Shown: positions 1-12,226 of the stretch, piece after piece
Layout of the letters: every line of letters begins with the position of its first letter
Position numbering within the stretch: position 1 is the stretch's first letter
From: Apostichopus japonicus
Lineage: Eukaryota > Echinodermata > Holothuroidea > Aspidochirotida > Stichopodidae
DNA length: 64,000 nucleotides
NCBI RefSeq assembly: GCF_037975245.1
Contig: NC_092561.1
Span: 1,896,501-1,960,500 of the forward strand
Reading direction: 5' to 3'
Notes under the pieces: model-generated
The model's database searches: none
What the model saw: the letters and a program-made list of their open reading frames with translations, nothing else
Told to the model about the DNA's origin: nothing
Translations under genes and position numbers: made by a program

Positions 1-1059
1 CAGATCTTTCAGTCAGTGTTTTACGGTATATTTAAATTGCAATTCACAAACTGTCACATAATAATGCTTACAACTTCAAAAAATTGTGCCTATAAAGAGC
101 TCCATCTTTTATCTGTAAAGAGACTAAATATTCAAACATTTGATGTTTTCTATAAAGGTCATCACCAGGACAAAGGTCATCATAGGGTCATCACCTGTGC
201 CTTTCTGTCTCAACGATATTTATCACATTTTTCTTAACCCTGCTTGACTTATATCCTCCATTTCCTCTGTCAGCATTTTTCATGATTTTTTCATGTTTAT
301 TCTTCTATCTGCAATGTAACAATGGTTTTCTTGTGGAAGTGTTGATGCTCTTCTGCACGCTAATATGACCTCTCCATATTCTTTAAGCTTTTGCAGTATT
401 TCTGGTGAAGAGAGTTTAATTATGTGTTGTGCTTCCTGTCTTGCAATCTTCCTTTTCTTTCTTTGTTTTGGTCAGCAGCCAAAATACTACTACTTCTCAT
501 ATATACTAAGATTATTTAAATGGCCCAGTAAAATGGGTGAATTAAAGGGGGAAATGAGGGTGGTAGGGGGGGGGGGAGGGGGAGGAGACTTTGGCGAATA
601 AAAAAAAAGTTTGCAATTTATGTTAAGCTAGATGGAATGAGATACAAGTTGGTAAGGTTCCAATAGTGTTTTGTCTGTACCAGAAATATTAATGATTTAT
701 GATGGGAGAGGAAGGGGGGGGGGCAGAGAGGGGAGGGCAAAGGAGGATGCAGAAAAACAAGCTTTTGGGAGCAGGGATTTGGCTTATAATTCATAATTCA
801 TAGCTACTCTGTACAATTGGGTATACATTCTTCCATACGCTTCTTGAAATGTTTGATTTATGCAAGCTTGCTTTAGCCAAGCTGCCGTACTGATTCATTG
901 AGAGGAGGGTTGAACTGTTGGTTTGAGCATTACTTAAGAGTTGATAGGTGGGTCGACGTACCTAACGTAGCTTAACTAAGTGACAGGTTAGTGAGCAAGC
1001 GTAGGCCTCCATGTACAGAAATTGTAATGTTTGTGTCTATGTGGTCCTTCATCAAACAG
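1..1059. other. Upstream intron or flank of the cortactin-like gene
   Basis: No exon can be supported here. The stretch ends in a 3' splice site (CAG at 1057-1059) in front of the first recognised exon, so it is most likely intron, with earlier exons outside the window. It holds G-rich runs near 563-590 and 702-723 and short GGTCATCACC-like repeats near 155-200. The short open frames here have no recognisable similarity. Confidence 0.5.
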
Positions 1060-4000
1060 GAAAGACAAGAAGAACTTGCGAGACAACAACCAGACGATGA
1101 GGAAGAGGAAGAACCAGAGCCAGAGGAGGAAGAGAGGGCCCCACCCCAGGCTAGGAGGGTGTTACCCGCTGTACCCAAAGGAGAATTTGAACAGCCCCAA
1201 GAAGATGAAAGTCTGTACCACGACGCAGGAGGCGGAGATGATGGTGAAGAGGCGTACCAGGAAGCCGGTGGTGGTTACCGGCCCACGGAGGAGGAGAGCG
1301 AGTACCAGGAGGCTGGAGGTGGTACGGTAGTAGAGGAAGCGGCAGGTGATATTTATGAAGAGGCTGGAGGTGGAGATTACTTTGAGGAGGCAGCTGGTGG
1401 AGGTACATGGGCTAACTGGGCTTGGTGATGGTTGTACTCTATCAATCAGTGCAGGATATGTGTTGAATATTCATGAGTTGCTAGATTATAAGGCAAACAT
1501 GGCAAAGAGATACCAATTGTTTCTCTGTAACAGTAACTTGGTCTTCCCTGTTTGAATTCTATTTAGGTCATGAAAGGTGATGAATTTGTCTGTTGTTGTT
1601 CAAGGTTCCCATAAGTGGTTATAGGTAATCCCTCATTTTGGTGTAGGTGAAAGTCAGTGGTCAAATATTTGAAGGTTATATAAAATCACAATACATTTAG
1701 GAACTTCTTTCTATATGGTTAGGTCCACGTTGTTTAGTGAAAAGATATTGTCATTTTTTGATAGAGGTCAAAGGTCACTGATCTGTTAAAATCAACAAAT
1801 TTCACAATTTGAGATCTGTCGTTTGTATGGAAAGTTTAGACAGAAATACATAAGAAATCACTCAACAGATGGCTTCATGTTCCAACATTTGATATAGGCA
1901 ACTTTGGAAGCCTAGCACATTAACTGTATTGGAAATTGGGGCCTAAGTTACAAACATTATTCAAAATGTTGGAAGTTCTGTTAATTCCAGTGATTGATCT
2001 AGTACAACTCACAGCCTGTGGTATAGCTATCTGCTTTTCTTTCTAAATGATTGCTTTGCTATAAATATAGAGGGGATCATGGGTCTGTAGTTCCCTGAAT
2101 AAACCAGCTCTTGCCCTCCACTGGACCTATAGTGTGAGCTACAATAGTCCAAGCACAAATATTTAACACAAAACACACAGAACATCCTGTGTCCAAAATT
2201 ATTTTGCACTTATTCCCCTCAAATACCTCGGATTGTGGAAGCTAGAGCATCAAAATATTCTCTTAAAGGTATGCTGTATTGGCCCAAAATATGCTAAATA
2301 TTCAAATATGGTCACCTTTGGTACAATTCATAAACTGTTTTTGTTACAACCTTCTATTCCTTCTATCAAATCCTAATGGGCAGTGCAAACCAAAACAAAT
2401 AGTGAAGATATGACTCTTTTTATCTGCTTTTCATTGACTGTTAATTGGGAAAGACTTTATAACCTTAATGGTGGTGTTGCTCTCTATAATATTGCTGCTT
2501 GCTAAAATTGCTTTTATTGTAATAGTTTTGCTTTGGGAGCGATATGTTGGTTGCCATGGAAACTCCAAAAAGAATCGAAAATATGAAAAATAAATTAATG
2601 CTTCCATAGCCCTACTCACTGGTGAAGGTTTTTGTTGTTGTTATTAATAAAGCTTATCAAATAATATATGCTAGGATGCAATAGACATCTCCATATAGAG
2701 TCTTATTTATCAAGAAATTTAAAGTTGAACCAAGATCATGCAGAAATTAAATTTAAGGTTCGAATTGGAAGTTTAGTGGAAATAAACGAGTTGAGCTGGA
2801 TTACCTGTGTTCTGTTTCAATGCAGAAAAGTTTCAACCACTTTGTGGTAAGTAATTTAGTTCTGCCATTAAACTTAGTGGTAAAAGAAGTAACAATACGG
2901 ATAAAAGATGATTACTTTTTGTGTTTTTGTCTGCATTTCACAGCTCCCGAAGAGCCGAGCACGTACGAAGATTTACCAGAACGAACCGATGAGGGTCCTA
3001 CAGCCATAGCACTTTATGACTATCAAGCAGGTAAGAAGGGAAAGAAAAACAGAACCCTGTTTTCACGACTTTTGCTTGTTGTTGTCACCTTTATAAGTGC
3101 AGCAAGAGCAACTCTGACATATTTATGGTTATGACAAAGATTTTTAATGTTTTTATGATAATTTTTTATTTCATTCATTTGTTTTTCACAACATGCATTT
3201 AAACGTTTACAAATAACAAATAACATGAAGTAGTAGTGAATAATACATGAAGTGAAGAGGCGGAACAAAAAACCCTTGCGGGCTTGACGGGATGCTTCGC
3301 TCCCTTAAAATACAGAGAAAGAGAGCAATCAAAGTACAACAAAGCAAAATACACAATTTCATAAAATAGGACAATAAGACCATAACAAAACAATAACAAC
3401 CCCCCACCCCCCCGACAAAAAAAAAACACCCAGCCTCCCCTTTCAAAATTTTCCTTTCAGTTAAACCCCCCAAACTTTTTTCCGAGACTAATTTGATTTC
3501 GACGGTAAAGTGACTCTGTGAGACAAGATGCACTGAAGAAGTCGATAAGCCTAGAGGGAAATTAGTTGTTCTGACAATCGTTTTGGTCTTTTGATCATGT
3601 TTAAGGGCGGTAAAGACCGCCCTCAAGATCTTTTAAGTGAATTTTATCTCTTAATTCAGTTGATGAAAGAAAAAATAGGAAGGATTCTTTTGATTTACAA
3701 GAAAATCTTGATTTTATTTTTATTGAAATAACTATAGATTATAGTAGAATAACTATTGTTAATAGTAAAAAAACGAAACAAAAGTCTGATATAGCATTAT
3801 CTTAGAATATTTTTCTGTCTGTTTTAATTTTAGATGATGAAGATGAGCTGACCTTTGACCCTGAAGAAATTATCACAAATATTGAGCAGGTAAGAAATAA
3901 AGAAGCTAAAAATAAACAGCTTCATTTTTTCACTAGGACAGTTTGCCACAACAGGTGGCAATGTCAACACCACTGACTGGTCCAACTATATTGGTTTATA

Positions 4001-4799
4001 TATGCCTAAATGTAAGATGGTTAGGCCTGTTGTATTAATTCTATCCAAACTGATCAAAAGGCTCAACCTGTTAGGATCTTAATTTCGGGTTATCTTTTAA
4101 AGGTATAAGCACATTTGTATATACAGTAGTCCTTGGAGATGATAGGCAATTCGTTCATGCAGCATTTCCTCAGTTTTCAATATTGGAGGGAAATTTGTGA
4201 GAACAAATGAAATGTAATTGAAATTGAGTGATTCGATATTAAAATGAGAAGCAGTTAACATCAACTATTCTAGCAAAAAGCTTGTTTTGTTTTATGTGTT
4301 TACGTGTCAAGTATAGTACTTGGAGGAAGGGTGAGCAAGTTATGTATATGAATGAGTATTCACTGAATATTCATTTAAATGTAGTCTGCAAGTTTTGTGA
4401 CTGGTCAAGCTACTGTATCAGAATATATTGATGGTGTTCTCTTGGGTGATAAAATTTATGCTTCCACCAAATTTGGCACATTGTTATTTCTGGTGGAAAG
4501 AAGCATGAATCATTGTTACACTGAACCCAGGCCCCCTCCTGACCCTGGGCCTCGAGGCTGAAGCCCCCACCTGACCCACCCTTTTGTCTGGACTGCTGCT
4601 TGTATGGATGTTCCTGTGTCTAGGTACTCGTATGCTCGTTGAGGTGGTATCAATATATTACTGCAGACTGTAGGGTGCTGTTCATTATATTTCCACTTTC
4701 CCTCTACCGAATACTTAGGTCGACGAAGGCTGGTGGAGAGGCACATGCAGAGGGAAGTCTGGTCTGTTTCCAGCTAATTATGTGGAACTCAGACAATAG
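1060..4799 (+). CDS. CTTN: Cortactin-like protein, C-terminal part with SH3 domain (partial, 4 exons)
   Basis: Exons 1060-1402, 2944-3030, 3834-3889 and 4719-4799 join in phase (1, 1, 0) and give about 188 C-terminal residues. The first exon encodes an acidic stretch, then several Tyr-containing repeats of the form Y-x-[ED]-A-G-G-G. The last three exons encode a complete SH3 domain with ALYDYQA, the Trp pair in DEGWWRG, and GLFPANYVEL just before the stop. Cortactin binds Arp2/3 and F-actin at the cell cortex, and its SH3 recruits dynamin, N-WASP and similar partners. The closely related drebrin-like protein (DBNL/Abp1) usually has two extra residues (PDG type) between the Trp pair and GLFPANY; they are missing here, which favours cortactin. 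The N-terminal acidic region and the actin-binding repeats lie upstream of the window. DBNL remains the alternative. Confidence 0.72.
2231..2356 (+). repeat. Dispersed repeat, copy 1 of an inverted pair
   Basis: This stretch reads as roughly 85-90% identical, by eye, to the reverse complement of 5378-5502. Shared blocks include CATCAAAATATTCTCTTAA and ATATGCTAAATATTCAAAT. It lies in the intron before the SH3 exons of the cortactin-like gene. Confidence 0.7.
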
Positions 4800-5377
4800 A
4801 TGGGGACCAGAAAAGGAAGTTCATACCAGATAAGAAACTCATACCTAATGGAATGATGTTCTCATAACTGTGTGCACTGTGGGACTAACTCCTGACAAAG
4901 CAATGTACATCTTATCTGGCAGAGTATTGTCTTTACTGTACATCCGAGCAGGATGTAAGAAACATCAATTTTTATGACAACATCAGGATAAGTTTTGGAA
5001 TCATTTAAAATAGTAACTTGAAAGGTTGTAGGAAAGATTGGTAATCATTTGCAAGAACTTTTTGTATATTGATACTAATTGTAATACTGTAGTGTGGAGT
5101 GTCAAGCAGTTCAAAATGTTGCTAACATTTTTTTTTATTGAAGTTGGTTCTTGTTAATATTATACAGAGCCAAATATATACATCCGTGACTCCCTGTGGG
5201 TTAACGCTGGGTGTTAGGTGCAAGGTGTTAAAGGTAGTCAGTATAGGCCCAAATTATAGCATGCTATAATTGTTAGAAAAAGTACTTTCCTGGAGGTCTT
5301 TACTCTCCAAATTGTTCTCAGACATTTTTAAGGAACACACAAGATGACTGAATGTCCCAGGAAGGAAAGTTTCCTTG

Positions 5378-5502
5378 AAGGTTGTAATAAAAACAGTTAT
5401 AAGAATTTAGACCAAAGGTGACCAAATTTGAATATTTAGCATATTTGGGGCCAATACAGCATATCATTAAGAGAATATTTTGATGTTCCAGCTTCCACAA
5501 TT
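5378..5502 (-). repeat. Dispersed repeat, copy 2 of an inverted pair
   Basis: This is the reverse-complement partner of 2231-2356. Together the two copies bracket the last three cortactin exons. It carries AATAAA (5386-5391), so it may sit at the end of the 3' UTR. Confidence 0.7.
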
Positions 5503-6021
5503 AACTGTGTGACTTGAAAGGAATGTACACACAGCATCTTGCATTAAGTAATTAGATTACATCACACTCAAATAGGGTTTTACCATAATTAATCTTAATT
5601 AATTAATTAATCTGAAAAAGGAAGACAAGTTGTTGTGGTCTGGGGGAGAGATCTAAGTTCAGGGGTTTCACTCCCATTTTTATAATTTTGCAATATTAAA
5701 CACAGACTCTGACTTATGATAGAAAATAGAGGATATGTCCAAAGAAATTTAGACGAACTCAAATAAACTTGTGCACCAAATCAAAATGACATTCTCTTAA
5801 CATGGGTAGAATGTGTGCCTCATTACTCCCCACCCATCCATCCCTTACAGAACTTCACCTTCCACAGGTTCAGCGTAATAGTCATCTGTTTTGTTAAAGT
5901 CAAAATAAAACAAAACTGTTAGCAAACTGTTACTGTAACTTGTCGCAGTAACTACTGTAGTAACTACAGTAACGCAGTAACTACAGTAACTACTGTAACT
6001 GTAACTTGTTACTGTAACTGT

Positions 6022-6060
6022 ACAAGAAAAAGATCCTGCTAGGATCGAAATGTCATGCCC
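6022..6060 (+). repeat. Penelope-like element fragment with hammerhead-like motif
   Basis: Holds GATCCTGCTAGGATCGAAA: a short self-complementary stem (GATCC/GGATC) followed directly by GAAA, preceded by an AAGAAAAA stretch. The same block appears in reverse at 49209-49247. Stem II followed by GAAAC is the layout of the hammerhead ribozymes known from Penelope-like retroelements. The CUGAUGA half is degenerate here, so activity is doubtful. Confidence 0.4.
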
Positions 6061-8429
6061 TGTTACCTTTTACACATTCTGTTAAAATAAACAGAGTTGA
6101 TTTGATGGATGCTATTTAGGTAATGTTGCCATTCAACTCTTGAAGTCATCCTGTAATTATTCAAGCTGGTGGAATATGGATCACAATTATTATTTGATTT
6201 TACTTAGAAACTACAACAAAATTTCAGCAGGTGTATATTGATAAATTCTTCAAAAATTGATGTGAAAATTTGTTGTATCCTTGGTCTTTCATTTTTCGAA
6301 AAGGCCAATCTTTCTGTCTCAAATGACAAATTTCTTTCATACATTGAAAATAGGCTAGCATTGTAAAAGGAAAAACACAAGAAATAATTAAATCCATTTA
6401 TATATCTGTGCTTCCTGTATCTTTAAGTTCCAGAAATTTGTTTGAAAAATTATCATTTGACACAAGTCTCTGGATGATTTTCTTCTCATTTATTTATAAC
6501 TTGCCTGCACAATTCTATCATGTAGTCTTATTTTCATCTTTTTTGTTAGTTTCACGCATTATATTAAATATGTTAAGTGGTTATCTTTTCTGTGATTGCA
6601 AAATATTTTCAGAGAAAATGTGGAAGAAAAAATTGCAGAAAGGATAACAGCCATCCCAAATGTTTGCAAGGAATTGACTTGTCATTACATATGTAGTTTT
6701 TTCTTTTTTACAGTTTTGTTTGTCGAAAGGGGAGGGGAGGGGGCAGGGGTGCTGTTCTAATCATAACTGACAAGTACAACTTTTTTTATTTTTTCTTATT
6801 GGTTAAATTTTTCTGTCTTCATGTTTTGATTTTTGCTGCAAAAATCAATTTAAATACACAAGCAAGGCTTGTAGATATTTTATATTAAATCAAACCCTTT
6901 TGTATAATTAGTGCCAACAATTTTACGTTTATTTTTTGGGGGGAATTTGTTTCTTCTTACAGTAGTCTTCTTTTTCTTCATAGTAGAGAAGTGTTAAAAA
7001 ATGAAAATATTATGGTACAGAGGTTGTAAGAAAATGACAGAACTATGACAAAGGAACAGGGTTTGAAGATGAGACGGAATGGTCAAATTAAATTCATTAG
7101 AATTTACTATTAAATTTTTAAAGATCATAAGAAACTATGGACGATAGTATAGGACAACTAATGGGTCTTTTTTCCAATACAAATTTAAAATTTTGTTACT
7201 TAATCCTTTTGTTTCCCTAGAATTTTGAAATTATTCATTGTATACTCATGTTGATATCTGTCAAGCTGAATGGAAAAACATTAAAATCAATTTCTAATTT
7301 TTCATCAATATGAAGCCAATTGAAATAAATATCAGAGAATTTAATATCTCGAATGTGGCCCAAAGTGATAAAATTTAGTGTACATCTGAATAACAAATTT
7401 TTTGTTCAAGTTTGATTGATGAGTGACCATTGTATCATTTTCATATTTAGGGGCATTAATGGTCACCATTTTCATATAGAGTACACCTGGACACAGATTA
7501 ATTTAGTTAGAAGTTAGTACTGGGTTCTCAAATGGTATTGTTTATCAATTATCATGAAATGTAATGCCCACCAGGATCACCTATTATAAACTGCAATCTT
7601 TGAACTTGCGTGTGATCCTTCGTATGATAATTTTACTCAGATGTTTGAAAACATCAACTTGTTACTTAGCATGAACTTTTATCCAGGTAAATTTGTAAGG
7701 AAGACAGAACCATTGTCTGTGAAAATCTCTTTGAATTTGGACAGTATCAAAAGAGGTTAAAATACAACAACAAAAAGAGACATTGGAGAGCTGTATTCTG
7801 CTTGTAAGAAGTAGGTCACCAGAGATTAAGAAACTTTATATCAATAGAGGATAGATAACAATTTAAACATTAATTCCTCTGATGGTTAACGAATCGGTAA
7901 ACACAGCACATCGATGATAGTGTGACTTGGAAGTGCAGTGCCTTTTTCATTTAACTGTTGCACTTTATAAATTCTTTTTAAAATCTTTTAAAAATAGTTA
8001 AGCTAACCGCTATGAACGGGGGTATTTACTCTTCTCAGAATAAGGCAATGTTCTAGACTTAAGTAATTATATAGTAAACGTACATTTCATGATTTAAATC
8101 ATGTAGTTTCCAGTCGTTGATTACAATAGTTGGAATTTTGTAATAGAAAAGAAAATATTAATAGTCATCTTTGTAATTTATTTAGTGTGCTAAACATGTT
8201 TATTAGGGGTGTAGAGGGGGATCATCAGTGAGCGGCATTTCTCTTTCCCCACCCACCTCCTCCACGGATACACCATTTAAGGCACAGCAATTTCCTTCCC
8301 TGAAAAAGTGGACACATGTCACTGAAATGAAGATCAACCGTCATTGTTCAACACCAGTGATATATCAAGGTCAGTAAATAGCTTTGAAAATCTTAAATTC
8401 CCCAGATACCCTTCAGTTAAGAGCAGTAG

Positions 8430-8892
8430 CAGATCCAGGAGTTTAAAGAGGCAGTGTCGACTTGGGGTCATTGAAACCCCCAGCTATTAAAGGCATTGAA
8501 GACTCGCCCCAAACCGCGTGCTTGCAAGTTACGTTTTGTTTGTGTCGCTACAATATGCAGACAGTAATGAAATGTGATACCTTGCTTAATTGTTATCTTT
8601 AGCTGGACCTGAGATGTCCATCGCTGTATCGTTTGTATACTGTGCTGTGGGTATTGACCGCAGCTGTATGTACTGACTGTACACTAGTGTCTAATTACCT
8701 ACGGTAGCAAGCTGTGTGTGTATTTTCTGGGATCGATGGTGTTTAACACTTCTGTTACACCTCATTCGAAACTAGGTCAAATTACCAGCATTAGACATTT
8801 CTTCTTGCACAAGTCTTCACAACCTTTAAACAAAAAGTGAAATGTTGGGGATACATAACCCTCCCCAACCCAAGCCCTAGATCTGCACCTGG
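8430..8892 (+). repeat. Dispersed repeat (MITE-like), copy 1
   Basis: About 345 bp in the middle (8483-8828) is clearly similar to 31493-31828. Shared blocks include CCCAAACCGCGTG, GCAGACAGTAATGAAA, TTTTCTGGGATCGATGG and CATTCGAAACTAGGTCA. The outer ends read GCAGATCCAGG near 8429 and, in reverse, a related sequence near 8876-8890, suggesting weak terminal inverted repeats. No coding capacity; probably a non-autonomous DNA transposon. Confidence 0.6.
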
Positions 8893-9201
8893 TGAGGCTA
8901 TACTCGAGGTCAGAACTGATGACCTGGGACATCATGATATTTCCTTATTTTGACAAATCTTACTCATATTTTCCAAGTGGAGTGTGATATTTATGTTAGC
9001 AATTTCCTTGGTGAATCCCAGTTTTTGCTAACTTGTAAAAATTTGTAGTAATACTGTTTCAGTAATTTGTTTCCCATGATTCCTAGTACTTATACTTACT
9101 TATACTTACTTATTCTTTTATTTCATGTGAAACCATAACTGCTGAAAATTTGTCAAAAGAAACACAGAGAACTCAACTCAATTTGTATTAAAAAACCAAA
9201 C

Positions 9202-9207
9202 TTTATT
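9202..9207 (-). terminator. Candidate poly(A) signal of SNRPE
   Basis: TTTATT on the + strand is AATAAA on the - strand. It lies about 1.17 kb beyond the SNRPE stop, with no better gene end in between. The implied 3' UTR is long, so this is tentative. Confidence 0.35.
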
Positions 9208-10373
9208 TTAATGTGACAAGCCACTTGCCCAAACCATACCCCATACCCCATCTCTTCAGAATTTTGGTATCTGTTCATGCTACAACAGCAAGACAATAGA
9301 AACACTACTGAAATTCAATTAAAAAAGAAAACAAAAGGGCAACTCTACATTAGAAAGTTTCTTAACAGCTACCATCTTAAAGATTAAATGACAAACCATA
9401 AGAATATTTTGTGACGTTAATAATGTTCATATCTAATTAACTGCCTTCATTGCTGATATGATCCTTGGTTACAGCAACAGAGTAAAAAAAAAAAAAATGT
9501 TCAGAGGACTTTTCATGATCATCAAATCCTACATACATTACACTCATACCCCCCTACTGACCCCACCCCCCTACCTTTCCACACCCACAAGAAGACTGAA
9601 GTTAACTACTCTGTCTTATCTGCAATTCAACAATCAACAGAATGCTATCAAACAAAATACTACGAAATGAATCTTCCACAAACCTGGGCAGTCTTTTTTA
9701 ACATGTATCACATTGTGAAGTACAGAGCATCATGTCTTGTCTGCAATGGGAAGTGCATGCCTCTATCAGCCTTGCTCCATTAGAGCATTGTGAGCTTGAT
9801 TAACCGAACAGACGGATGCTATATTGCTGTAATCACAACATGCAATCGGGCATACCCCTACCCCTACCAAAACTCTACTTGATAATGCAAGTAATGCAAT
9901 ATAGTTGAATGTCTTTCCAATGAAGTCCTGTGCCATCTTGCAATGACCACTCATCCCCCCCCTCCCAAATAAAATTGCTTTCCTGATTCTTTTTTGTTGT
10001 TGTAAGCAGGTTCATTTTCAAGGCCTGCTTTCATGTGTGACCTTTATACAGACTATCCAATGTCTATATAATGATTTGAACTACATGGAAATCAACGGTC
10101 ATATCTGCTACTGTTCCATCTGCCAACTACCCAGCTATGATTCTGTTTACAACTTTGTACATCTTTTCCTCCATATCATGACCTGAGCTGAAGAAATTGC
10201 AAGGAAGGATTCAAAGTGTCAATGAAATCAGTTGGGAGGCATGAAGTCGATCTTCTCAGCTGAATCCTTGTCTGTCTTTTGGCTGTACATGACTTACAAA
10301 AAACAAGGCAAACTGTACAGTTTTATGTATAACAAACATTTACAAAGGAAGTCACGGAGGGTTTCTGCCGGTG

Positions 10374-12149
10374 TCATTCCTGTTGTACGTTCTGTATCAG
10401 CGTTATGTTATCTCCTTTCAGTAATATTCTACCTGTAGACAAGAACATAAATAAATAAATGAATTAAATAAATAAATAAATGAAATAAAAGCAGAGAATA
10501 CCAGAAAGTATTTTTGAACTTACACAGAGTACTAATGTTTGGTTTCATGTTAACAGCAGAATGAAAGGATGAAATTTCACACCGTCTGACTCTGACAATC
10601 CTCTTATGCATTACAAATATATTATTTGAGAACGAATCATGATCCATGTCTTTCTTCTCCACTTTGTGTGGGGTCTGATGGCTTCCGTGCTAGACTAGGT
10701 AGTTCAGTCACTTTATATGATGAGAATTTATGTTATTGTGAATTTTGTGAATTGAAAAGGACTTTCAAACATCTAGCACATCTGAGTTGATAGCAAAAGT
10801 TGATATTTCCTTAATTGATATCCTACCTAGTGGTTTTCTTGTCTGAAGTTTCATGTGGTATTCCTCAGCATCATCTAATACAAGATTCATGTATTCGTCA
10901 AAACCCTGGAAAAGAAACCAAAAAGTGATATTATATTACCGCTTAATTATTTAATGACAACAACCATGAACAACTGTAATGGCATGCTTGTACTACTGGT
11001 GTTAATAAATTAGCTTTTACATACTTCTTACATTTTTATCTTCTTACATATTTTTTTACATGTATATCTTCACATATTTTTATAAATTTCTTACTCATAT
11101 TTCTTACGGAGCAGGAGGAACGTTCTGATTTTCAATGTGTAATATTTTTACACATTGGCTGAATAAATGATTTGAATTGAATTTAAAAGGATGGATACTT
11201 ACAATAATGTGACCTTCTATTCTAATGTTTATCTGATCATATAACCATACTTGAATTCTGGATCTCTGCAAAAAAAAAATTAATAATAGTAATAATAATA
11301 GTAATGCTTGTCATCTAAACACTTATGCATCCATTACTCAACTCAATGGTATAAACTAAAAGAATTCTTCCAGGCTAATAATTTAATAATAGAACTTTAG
11401 TTTAAATTATTATGGAAGTTTTACTTTATATGATTCAGTTGTTCAACAGTATCATTGAAAACTTACTTGTTTCCTATCAATACTGACAGTCAAGGCTTAT
11501 GTGAATGTTCAAGATGGGCATTCAATCACAGATCTGTCTTCTTAATGGAAACACTTAACATGATTTTAAAAATGTCTTCGAACTTGTGAAAAATATGCAA
11601 TAAATTGTTTAATTCTTTTATCCCTTGATTGAAAGAGATGTGAAAGGAATGCAGATTCAACAAGAGATCAAATAGCACCTTAAAAAATATGAAATATTAA
11701 GATAGAAAAGCAAGCTGATCTCACCGTTTGAAGGTACCTGAAAATCAAGTTCTGATGATGTATGTCAAGGAGCAAATTCTTTAAAACCACAGAAAACAGT
11801 ATATCTGTTACAAAACGAAAATACACTCAAAACCATTTTATAACGATAGTAATAATTCTATGCTGTGTGATCACAATTCTTAAAAACCACGGCAACGAAG
11901 GATGTTGAAGTTAACCAAAACCAGATCGAAATATGGCAAAACTCAAGTTACTTTTAGTCATTTTAAGGCATCCTTCCTGCTGATGCTAGACCTACACGCA
12001 GTAGCACTAACTTAAGGCTAGGCTACGTGTTAATGTTACCATTAGGCTAGCTCTACCAATTCGAACATTCAATATTCCAAGTCCTGTTTTTTAAAGGATA
12101 CAATAGGCTGGACCATCACTTTCTGGACTTTTTGCCCTTTGTAAGCCAT
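10374..12149 (-). CDS. SNRPE: Small nuclear ribonucleoprotein E (Sm-E), complete
   Basis: Five exons on the - strand: 12149-12102, 11751-11725, 11265-11203, 10905-10827 and 10432-10374. They join in phase into 91 residues; human SNRPE has 92. The product starts [16 protein letters not shown] and carries the Sm1 block ([34 protein letters not shown]) and the Sm2 block ([13 protein letters not shown]). Sm-E joins Sm-F and Sm-G, then the heptameric ring on the Sm site of U1, U2, U4 and U5, and also of the minor U11, U12 and U4atac snRNAs. The start is the only Met in a good context before the conserved MAY. The C-terminus ends VQQE, differing from vertebrates. Intron 1 has U12-type signals. A CACGTG E-box lies 72 bp upstream. 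SPC24 is divergent, about 1.5 kb away. Confidence 0.95.
11104..11187 (+). repeat. Retroelement 3' tail (LINE-like)
   Basis: A short hairpin (TGTGTAATATTTTTACACA) is followed by GAATAAATGATTTGAATTGAA, the typical look of a LINE 3' end with a short tandem tail. It is inserted antisense to SNRPE, in the intron between its third and fourth exons. Confidence 0.4.
11752..12101 (-). other. U12-type GT-AG intron (SNRPE intron 1)
   Basis: The 5' splice site reads GTATCCTTT, a perfect match to the minor-spliceosome donor. The branch site TCCTTGAC lies with its A about 14 nt before the final AG, and there is no pyrimidine tract. These are all the hallmarks of a U12-dependent intron. Confidence 0.9.
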
Positions 12150-12220
12150 GACTATCTTTAATTCGGAACAGCTAACTATCAAATTAACCAGGAAATGGAC
12201 AAAAGTTTCCACGGAAATCG

Positions 12221-12226
12221 CACGTG
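12221..12226. promoter_or_regulatory. E-box CACGTG upstream of SNRPE
   Basis: A palindromic CACGTG 72 bp before the SNRPE start codon. This is the Myc/Max/USF-type site often found at promoters of growth and splicing genes. The location is suggestive, but a 6-bp word can arise by chance. Confidence 0.35.

Larger units (their letters stand above)
4800..9190. other. Cortactin 3' UTR and intergenic region
   Basis: No coding exon is supported. The left part should be the 3' UTR of the cortactin-like gene; a candidate poly(A) signal AATAAA is at 5386-5391. The stretch also holds the second copy of an inverted repeat (5378-5502), a degenerate GTAACT-type simple repeat (about 5930-6020), a Penelope-like motif (6022-6060), a G-rich run (about 6729-6750) and a dispersed repeat (8430-8892). 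The rest is AT-rich sequence in which I see nothing. Confidence 0.6.

Noticed and set aside
3207-3626. 139-codon - strand open frame in a cortactin intron
   Set aside because: Low-complexity and antisense, crossing C- and A-runs; no domain. It probably overlaps an unclassified repeat with a GGGCGGT/ACCGCCC hairpin near 3605-3622.
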